From positions 1-38,832 of the forward strand of contig SKTU01000107.1 of assembly GCA_007122455.1 (NCBI GenBank): a stretch of DNA of 38,832 nt, written 5' to 3'. This DNA comes from Haloarculaceae archaeon (GTDB lineage: Archaea; Halobacteriota; Halobacteria; Halobacteriales; Haloarculaceae). Made by a program: the position numbers and the translations under genes. The first letter of the stretch is position 1; the number at the start of each line of letters is the position of its first letter. The notes under the pieces were generated by a model, which ran no database searches, had not been told where the DNA came from, and saw nothing but the letters and a program-made list of their open reading frames with translations. Positions 33,873-38,832 of this stretch are shown in pieces.

Positions 33873-34226
33873 TCAGGTTCGGAACGACTCGCCGCAGCCG
33901 CACTCGCTTTCAGTGTTCGGGTTCTCGACGGTGAATCCGGCACCCTGAAGCCCCCCTTCGAATTCGAGCTGAGATCCCGCGACGTAGTCAAGACTCGCCG
34001 GGTCGACGAAGAGCCGCAGCCCGTGGTGTTCCGTGATGGTGTCCTCGTCGTCCGGTTCGAACTCGAAGCGAAGGCCGTAGGAGAGCCCCGCACAGCCGCC
34101 CTGCTTGACGAAGAGTCGCAGTCCGGCTTCGTCGGGATCGTGACCCTCGCTCTCGAGAAGATCGAGCGCCTGTTCGGCGGCCCGCTCCGAAACTGAGACC
34201 GCCTTGGCTTCGGCGTGTTGGCTCAT
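33873..34226 (-). CDS. IscA/ErpA-type iron-sulfur cluster assembly protein
   Basis: This is a 117-aa A-type Fe-S carrier. The three ligands are Cys45 (GGCAGLSY), Cys109 and Cys111 (ECGCGESF), in the standard CxnCxC pattern. The family phrases LFVDPASLDYVAGSQLEF and GFTVENPN are present. It would accept or deliver clusters, possibly for the many Fe-S proteins such as the molybdoenzyme earlier in the window. GGATTAACC upstream is a probable TATA box. Confidence 0.88.
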   Translation of the reverse strand: MSQHAEAKAVSVSERAAEQALDLLESEGHDPDEAGLRLFVKQGGCAGLSYGLRFEFEPDDEDTITEHHGLRLFVDPASLDYVAGSQLEFEGGLQGAGFTVENPNTESECGCGESFRT

Positions 34227-34298
34227 GCCATCCCTTTCGTCCGGAGAAGGTTAATCCTAACGCCGCGGATGCCACAGTCGCGACCGAAGTCCCACAAC

Positions 34299-34308
34299 CG
34301 TTTTATTC
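34299..34308 (+). promoter_or_regulatory. TATA box of the DUF7553-like gene
   Basis: CGTTTTATTC, centred about 32 nt before ATG 34335, suggesting a leader of a few nt. Confidence 0.5.
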
Positions 34309-34334
34309 CGTCTCGACCTACTGGGAACTGTATC

Positions 34335-34601
34335 ATGAACAAACATTTCGAGGACACCCGATACTACCTGAAACGCGCCGGTGAGACGGCCAAGGCCGGC
34401 GTCGCCGAGCAGCTCGAACCGATCGAGAAGAAAGTGACCGAACTGACCGACCGAGAGGAGGAGCCCGAGCCGAGCCGGTTCGACGAGATCCGCGCCGAGC
34501 TCAAGGAGCTCCAGGAGCGGGCGGAGGGCGAAACGCGGGAAGCCATCGAGAAGGCCCGCGGGAAGCTCAACGAATACCGCGACGAGCGGAAGAACGAGTA
34601 A
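34335..34601 (+). CDS. DUF7553-like charged coiled-coil protein
   Basis: This is an 88-aa, highly charged, helical protein. HFEDTRYYLKRAGETAKAGV is followed by a Glu/Lys/Arg-rich helix (RFDEIRAELKELQERAEGE) likely to form a coiled coil. It has no hydrophobic segment. It fits the haloarchaeal family recalled as DUF7553, function unknown. Confidence 0.72.
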   Translation: MNKHFEDTRYYLKRAGETAKAGVAEQLEPIEKKVTELTDREEEPEPSRFDEIRAELKELQERAEGETREAIEKARGKLNEYRDERKNE

Positions 34602-34685
34602 CTCGTTTTCACCGACACCGGCGGATCGAGAGCGGTCGCCGTCGGCTTTCGACGACTATTTTACGGCGTCGACTGTGCCGTCGAC

Positions 34686-35084
34686 ATGAACGAGGACGCG
34701 TTCACCACCCCGGTACAGGTCCGGTTCCGGGATCTCGACCCGATGAAGCACGTCAACAACGGCGTCTACATGACGTATCTGGAACTGGCGAGAGCGGAGT
34801 ATTTCAGGGCCGTCCTCGGGGAGGAGCTCCAGGACATCCCGACCGTCCTCGCCACGATAACGATCGATTTCCGTCACGAGATCACTCGCGAGGACGACGT
34901 CGAGGTCGCGATCGCCGTTCCGGAACTCGGTGAGTCGAGCATCCCGATGGTCTACGAGATCCGTGCGAGCGGTGAGCTCGCCGCAGAAGCGGAGTCGATC
35001 CTCGTCCACACCGGCGACGACGGCCGTTCGGCACCGATGCCGGAGGCGTGGCGGGAAGGGATCGAGGCCTACGAGGGGCTGTAG
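34686..35084 (+). CDS. Acyl-CoA thioesterase, hotdog fold (4HBT)
   Basis: This is a 132-aa 4-hydroxybenzoyl-CoA thioesterase-like enzyme that hydrolyses acyl-CoA thioesters. The catalytic Asp-containing motif VRFRDLDPMKHVNNGVYMTY and the central helix YLELARAEYF are typical. A CTATTTTACG box (34655-34664) lies 26 nt before ATG 34686. It is the last gene before the tRNA-Val pair. The acyl substrate is unknown. Confidence 0.85.
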   Translation: MNEDAFTTPVQVRFRDLDPMKHVNNGVYMTYLELARAEYFRAVLGEELQDIPTVLATITIDFRHEITREDDVEVAIAVPELGESSIPMVYEIRASGELAAEAESILVHTGDDGRSAPMPEAWREGIEAYEGL

Positions 35085-35136
35085 GGAGTTCCAACAAGAC
35101 AACCGTTAAGTTCCGGACCGAATTACTGTCGGCTAC

Positions 35137-35211
35137 GGGTCGGTGGTCTAGTCCGGTTATGACACCTCCTTCACACGGAGGAAGCCGGCGGTTCGAATCC
35201 GCCCCTTTTGG
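35137..35211 (+). tRNA. tRNA-Val(CAC) with a broken acceptor stem (possible pseudogene)
   Basis: D arm, anticodon stem CCTCC/GGAGG with loop TTCACAC (anticodon CAC) and T arm GGCGG/CCGCC are intact. The acceptor 5' strand is GGGTCGG, which needs CCGACCC, but the 3' strand reads CCTTTTG. Only two Watson-Crick and two G-U pairs of seven remain. The divergence begins two nt after the T stem (about 35206). The gene therefore looks defective. A box (CGTTAAGT, about 35104-35111) is at tRNA-promoter distance. Confidence 0.6.
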
Positions 35212-35451
35212 CACGCATCTTTCACGAACTTGAAGTGGCACTTACGCCCGTATTGGTGGGGTATACCTACTGATCTTTGGTTTTCAGAGAGACGTTCGTA
35301 TTTGCATTCGTACGAAGAACGAACGCTACTGTTTCGAGCCCCGGGCACGTCGTGCGATTCGTTTGAAGGAGGCATAATTCTAACGACGAATCAACAGACA
35401 CACGCCTAATCCAATCCATTTAACTATCGGTGCGAGCAATAGTTGGTTGAA

Positions 35452-35526
35452 GGGCTGGTGGTCTAGTCCGGTTATGACGGCTCCTTCACACGGAGCAGGC
35501 CCCAAGTTCAAATCTTGGCCAGCCCA
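35452..35526 (+). tRNA. tRNA-Val(CAC)
   Basis: All helices pair: acceptor GGGCTGG/CCAGCCC with discriminator A, D stem GTC/GAC, anticodon stem GCTCC/GGAGC with loop TTCACAC, and T stem CCAAG/CTTGG. Anticodon CAC reads GUG valine codons. CCA is not encoded. ATTTAACTA about 30 nt upstream is a probable promoter. I found no gene in the 240 nt between the two tRNAs. Confidence 0.9.
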
Positions 35527-35806
35527 TCACGATTCTCTCTCGTCCACTTCTGCGTAGTCGTATGTAACACCCGCCCGCCAAACGATCATTCTGCTCAGTC
35601 CAACTGGCCACCAACATGATTCCCGCCCGCAAGCTTCGCTTCTTTGTAACTGTCTGTCTCGGATAAACCATATCCGAGGTATAGGATCTCAACAAAATCC
35701 GATGGCAGCAGTTACCGAGGTGCATAAACAGTATACCATTCGACACTCCACCCCCAAGATATCGCCATCGTGTATTTCGATAGAGTATTCCTTCTTCCTG
35801 AGATAG
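35527..35806. other. Intergenic stretch without a recognisable gene
   Basis: About 280 nt of lower-GC DNA between the second tRNA-Val and the decayed sensor-kinase frame. No credible ORF, repeat or RNA was found; the minus-strand frame over 35486-35746 includes antisense tRNA sequence and is not coding. Confidence 0.5.
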
Positions 35807-36046
35807 AACCTACTATGGCAGTCTCACAGGCATCTCCCCCTCTTTCTGCTCTATGTGAGCCTATTCATCGTGGCCGCACTCGCCTGTTTTGCCAGTCTCA
35901 CACGACTCCAACGTATCACTGACTCCGACACGCGACGTGGCTTGTGAGCCCTCCTACTGACAAGCGGTGGATGGGCGACCGCTCACGTTGGATTTCTCGT
36001 CTCTCCGACGACATCACTCAAACTCGGCTGGTATACGCTTGGGCTG
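35807..36046 (+). pseudogene. Broken 5' part of the sensor histidine kinase gene
   Basis: In the frame of the kinase at 36047, this stretch reads WQSHRHLPLFLLYVSLF, then a second hydrophobic segment IVAALACFASLTRLQRITDS, then RRGL, an in-frame TGA at 35945-35947, then LLLTSGGWATAHVGFLVSP and LKLGWYTLGLVVGLATV. This is the normal N-terminal membrane region of haloarchaeal sensor kinases of this type, so the gene has a nonsense mutation. The only nearby ATG (35815) is out of frame, suggesting a further frameshift or a lost start. Confidence 0.7.
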
Positions 36047-37471
36047 GTGGTGGGCCTCGCAACCGTCGGCGCATGGCTCTACTTCTGTTCTGCGTATACC
36101 GGGCGGACTTACCACCAGAATTCTACGTATCGTCGCCTTGCTGTCGCCGTCTACATCGCACTTATCGCAGTGAAGGTCACCAACCCCCTCCACCATGGAT
36201 ACTTCACAGCGACGACCATTGCCACTCCATTTTCTCACCTTTCCGTGTACATGGGGCCGCTACACTGGACCGCGATGGGGCTCTCGTACGCCCTCGCCTT
36301 TGTCGGCTACTTCATGTTGCTAGAACTGTTCACCGAGATCAACTTCGACACACGAGCGCTCTTCGCTCTCGTTGGAATCACTGCCTTTCCCGTCGCGTTC
36401 AATATCATCGGGTACACCACACCGTTCCTGCTTGATATCACCTATGAGCCGCTCGGAGTAGTCGTCTTCGCTGTCGGTTTCGCATTCGTCTACATCGACC
36501 AGTTCAACGCTGTCCAACTGGCTGGTGAACGGAATGACCCTGTCATCGCGCTTGACGCGGACAGCCACATTCGAGACGCGAATCGCGCTGCACGGACTGT
36601 GTTCCCCGGTATCGCCAGGGCGAAGGGCACCCATCTGGAGATGACACTCCTACAAGTGGCTGACTACCTCAGTAGTGACGATCCCATTCTGAAGCACCAG
36701 GAGGAGGGCCAAACGCGGTATTACCATGTCACAGATACTTCCTATGGGACAGCGAAAGCTGGCCTCGGTCGAGCTATTGTGTTCACCGACGTGACCGACC
36801 GCGAGCGGTACCGCGAGGAATTAGAACGTCAAAACGAACGCCTCGAACGATTCGCCAGTTTGGTGAGTCACGACCTTCGGAATCCGCTCAATGTGGCTAC
36901 AGGCCGGTTCGAGTTACTGCGCGAGGAGATAGAGGTGGCGGCAGATAACGAACACGCAGCCGCTGTCGAACGGGCGCTTACCCGGATGGACGACCTGATC
37001 GACCAGATCCTTACGCTTGCCAGAGATGGTCAACCTGTTGACCAGTGGGACGCAGTGTTGCTCTCAGCTGTCGTAAGGGGGTGTTGGGAGATGGTCGAGA
37101 CGAGAACCAGCACTGCTAAACTACGTCTCGATGACGACCTGACGTTCAAGGCAGACCAGACACGGCTAAAAAGATTGTCCGAGAATCTGTTTCGGAACGT
37201 TCTCGACCACGGAGGCCAAGACGTAAAGGTGACTGTCGGGGCGCTTTCTGATCGACCGGGATTTTACGTGTCCGATGATGGTCCCGGAATTCCTGAGGGC
37301 GACCGCGAATCCGTGTTCGAAGCGGGGTATACAACCAGCAAAGAAGGGACTGGGTTTGGACTCGCTATCGTTGCCGAAGTGGTCACTGCACATGGGTGGG
37401 AGATCCAAGTGACGGAGAGTGATGCTGGTGGGGCTCGATTCGAGATCTTCGGCATCGAAACCCTTGCGTGA
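36047..37471 (+). CDS. Sensor histidine kinase, N-terminally truncated
   Basis: This is a 474-aa remaining frame. Hydrophobic membrane segments are at about 1-20, 33-45, 70-95, 105-130 and 135-150. A short PAS-like part (DPVIALDADSHIRDANRAA) follows. The kinase core has the phospho-acceptor His275 in SLVSHDLRNPLNV, the N box RLSENLFRNVLDHGG, the G1 box VSDDGPGIP and the G2 box GTGFGLAI. The first membrane helices lie upstream behind a stop codon. Translation from GTG 36044/36047 could still make a shortened kinase, but the gene is probably decaying. No response-regulator gene is adjacent. Confidence 0.75.
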   Translation: MVGLATVGAWLYFCSAYTGRTYHQNSTYRRLAVAVYIALIAVKVTNPLHHGYFTATTIATPFSHLSVYMGPLHWTAMGLSYALAFVGYFMLLELFTEINFDTRALFALVGITAFPVAFNIIGYTTPFLLDITYEPLGVVVFAVGFAFVYIDQFNAVQLAGERNDPVIALDADSHIRDANRAARTVFPGIARAKGTHLEMTLLQVADYLSSDDPILKHQEEGQTRYYHVTDTSYGTAKAGLGRAIVFTDVTDRERYREELERQNERLERFASLVSHDLRNPLNVATGRFELLREEIEVAADNEHAAAVERALTRMDDLIDQILTLARDGQPVDQWDAVLLSAVVRGCWEMVETRTSTAKLRLDDDLTFKADQTRLKRLSENLFRNVLDHGGQDVKVTVGALSDRPGFYVSDDGPGIPEGDRESVFEAGYTTSKEGTGFGLAIVAEVVTAHGWEIQVTESDAGGARFEIFGIETLA

Positions 37472-37501
37472 ATCAGTACTGACAGAGTCTGGCCGCTCTG
37501 T

Positions 37502-37690
37502 TCAACTCATAACCTGAGGTCGTGGAACGACGACCGTAGCCACCAGGGGACCCCAGACCTGTGGGATACTCATAGGAACAGTGTCCCACAACTCGACGAG
37601 AAAAAAGACCCCGTCCCAACCCCACGTCCATCCAAACGTGACGAGGAGAAATGCGGCGAGTTGTCGTCTGCGAATCCAGGCTCTCAGCAT
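37502..37690 (-). pseudogene. N-terminal fragment of a CPBP/CAAX-type membrane protease
   Basis: This is a 62-aa frame. RRRQLAAFLLVTFGWTWGWD, then LVELWDTVPMSIPQVWGPLVATVVV, resembles the first helices of haloarchaeal CPBP (CAAX/bacteriocin-processing) metalloproteases. It ends before any catalytic motif (EE, H, H). The remaining gene is missing, and the kinase 3' end lies 30 nt beyond. It is a truncated remnant, not the same subtype as the intact protease at 37805-38734. Confidence 0.55.
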
Positions 37691-37790
37691 CTACACCGAG
37701 AAAACACGTTACATTTTAAAAAAAATTAAATGGATGTGGAGAACCTGATAAATTTGATTCCGAGAAGCCACCACTCCATCTGATTTTAAG

Positions 37791-37809
37791 ACTGACATTA
37801 GTTGTCAGT
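37791..37809 (-). terminator. Hairpin at the 3' end of the CPBP protease gene
   Basis: ACTGACA-TTAGT-TGTCAGT is a perfect 7-bp inverted repeat that contains the protease stop codon, with a short AT-rich stretch (CTTAAAAT) after it on the minus strand. It may be a terminator or a protein-binding site. The 37691-37790 stretch is otherwise AT-rich with no gene. Confidence 0.3.
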
Positions 37810-38734
37810 GTTCGGTGCCCGACTGCGTGTCAGTCGTCGAGTTGGGAACCGACAGTCGAGGATCGTGCGATTCCGTTGTGGTGGTGGTGAAATCGCGGGT
37901 TAGACGAGGTGTTCCTGTAATTGCAATTCCTAGTGTGATGAGCGTGAGTACGGAGACCCCGATGATCCCACCTTCGCTGGCCACCAGTTGTCTGAGTACC
38001 GGGTTGTCCGTTCCTGCATACCCTACGAGACCAACTGCGTTGAACACACCGTGGAAGATCGCCGCTGGAAGCACAGACTGGGACCGAACGACGAGATAGG
38101 TGAACAACGGTGCCATTGCGATACAGGTGATTGTGAACGCGAAGACCCCTATCACAGGAAATGACGGATAGTTGTGTCCGGCGATGATGAGGGGGGCGTG
38201 CCAAATCCCCCACACGGCTCCGATTACGAGGGACGCTTTCCAGAAACCCAACGGAGCAAGTTCCCACAACAAGTATCCTCGCCAGCCAAACTCTTCGCCG
38301 AATGCGAGGACACCGTTGACTGTTGCCCCGACACCAACCATACCACTCAACGCGACGAGCGTCCAGAACGGCCCAGAAGGGAGGCCAAAGTGTGCTGGAA
38401 GGTTGAGTGAGGAGTCGAACGTTACGCCTGGAACACCGAGTGAAAGCGCAGTAATTGCTCCGACAACTGGGAGTGGCAAAATTGCAGCGAGTACGAGCCA
38501 TCGCTGGCGCCCGATGCGGAGGCCAACACGCGAAAGCGAGAGTCCGTTGTGGAGACACACGATTAGGCCGGCAATCGCGGGCGTGAACATGTAGAGTGGC
38601 CCAACAGCGACGATGTCGATCCCTGCGAGATACGTGATGCTACTGAATCCCAAGACGAGCGTGGTCAGTATACCCAGAAACTCAGCGAGGTTGCGCGTGT
38701 TGATCGTTTCTGTTGCTGAGGTAGTTCGAACCAT
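37805..38734 (-). CDS. CPBP-family intramembrane metalloprotease
   Basis: This is a 309-aa protein with about eight hydrophobic helices. Catalytic motifs are complete: Glu147-Glu148 in FGEEFGWRGYLL, His179 in WGIWHAPLI and His228 in AIFHGVFNA. Members act as CAAX prenyl proteases or bacteriocin-immunity proteins in other organisms; in archaea roles are unclear. A Thr/Ser-rich tail follows the last helix. ATG 38734 (MVRTTSA) is preferred; GTG 38743 would overlap the upstream stop. It is probably co-transcribed with the partial membrane-protein gene. Confidence 0.8.
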   Translation of the reverse strand: MVRTTSATETINTRNLAEFLGILTTLVLGFSSITYLAGIDIVAVGPLYMFTPAIAGLIVCLHNGLSLSRVGLRIGRQRWLVLAAILPLPVVGAITALSLGVPGVTFDSSLNLPAHFGLPSGPFWTLVALSGMVGVGATVNGVLAFGEEFGWRGYLLWELAPLGFWKASLVIGAVWGIWHAPLIIAGHNYPSFPVIGVFAFTITCIAMAPLFTYLVVRSQSVLPAAIFHGVFNAVGLVGYAGTDNPVLRQLVASEGGIIGVSVLTLITLGIAITGTPRLTRDFTTTTTESHDPRLSVPNSTTDTQSGTEH

Positions 38735-38739
38735 TGGGA

Positions 38740-38832
38740 TCACAGGTTGAGGGCGATGATGACGAGTTGGCCTGCTACGACTAGTCCAAGAATCAACAGC
38801 ACGAAGATATCGTAGATGGTCTGGAACTCGTC
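38740..38832 (-). CDS. C-terminal end of a membrane protein (cut by window end)
   Basis: The last 30 codons of a frame entering from the window's right edge read DEFQTIYDIFVLLILGLVV then AGQLVIIALNL and stop at 38740-38742. The segment is one hydrophobic helix. The stop is 5 nt from the protease ATG, indicating an operon. I cannot identify the family from this piece. Confidence 0.5.
   Translation of the reverse strand, partial: DEFQTIYDIFVLLILGLVVAGQLVIIALNL

Noticed and set aside
35486-35746. 86-aa minus-strand frame over the second tRNA-Val
   Set aside because: It includes the antisense of a well-paired tRNA and has no homology that I recognise.
1-38832. CRISPR array, insertion sequence or integrase gene
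   Set aside because: I saw no regularly spaced repeats, transposase or integrase motifs anywhere in the window, including near the tRNA pair.

Overview
The window is a stretch of haloarchaeal (class Halobacteria) chromosome. It has high GC, Asp/Glu-rich proteins, twin-arginine lipoprotein signals, archaeal TATA boxes and many lineage-restricted families (DacZ, dodecin, TbsP/DUF5821, and proteins resembling DUF5779, DUF5816, DUF7116, DUF7503, DUF7511 and DUF7553). Most monocistronic genes have a T/A-rich box centred 24-30 nt upstream of the chosen start codon, as expected for leaderless transcripts. I used this to choose many of the starts. The genus cannot be named from the sequence alone.

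1-10 kb is a molybdenum/tungsten block. It holds a partial tungstate-type ABC ATPase (cut by the window start), a ModE-like regulator with an HTH and two TOBE-like repeats, and a convergent TupA-like Tat lipoprotein. Next, on the minus strand, comes an operon for a type II DMSO-reductase-family enzyme: catalytic alpha subunit, NarH/DdhB-like iron-sulfur beta subunit and a TorD-like chaperone. An Mrp/NBP35 ATPase lies upstream. The plausible logic is metal uptake, metal sensing, cofactor and Fe-S insertion, and an exported oxidoreductase. No heme or quinol-oxidising membrane subunit is present.

10-15 kb holds small haloarchaeal proteins, a CHAT-domain protease-like protein overlapping a degenerate metallo-beta-lactamase-like gene, a VOC protein and a DUF5779-like protein. 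15-23 kb holds an XPB-type helicase, a hexapeptide acyltransferase, a coupled diadenylate cyclase/MscS channel pair, two FAD oxidoreductases and GlyA. 23-28 kb holds a second CHAT protein, a TbsP-like regulator with a perfect inverted repeat at its promoter, and a YcaO fused to a Cys4 zinc-binding domain. A 14-codon mini-ORF precedes the YcaO gene with a GTGA overlap.

28-35 kb is mostly housekeeping: class III aminotransferase, PAC2 protein, a second MscS channel, UspA-like protein, 5'-nucleotidase-like enzyme, small DUF proteins, dodecin, an IscA-type protein and a thioesterase. From about 35.1 kb the character changes. There are two tRNA-Val(CAC) genes 315 bp apart, the first with a destroyed acceptor stem. 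Beyond them lies lower-GC DNA with a sensor kinase whose N-terminal coding region is broken by a stop, a CPBP protease fragment, an intact CPBP protease and the end of a membrane protein. This end looks like a decayed, recombination-prone accessory region.

The best candidates for something new are the YcaO gene with its leaderless mini-ORF, the two CHAT proteins, and the molybdoenzyme with an Asp where NarG has a cluster-ligand Cys and no recognisable membrane partner.
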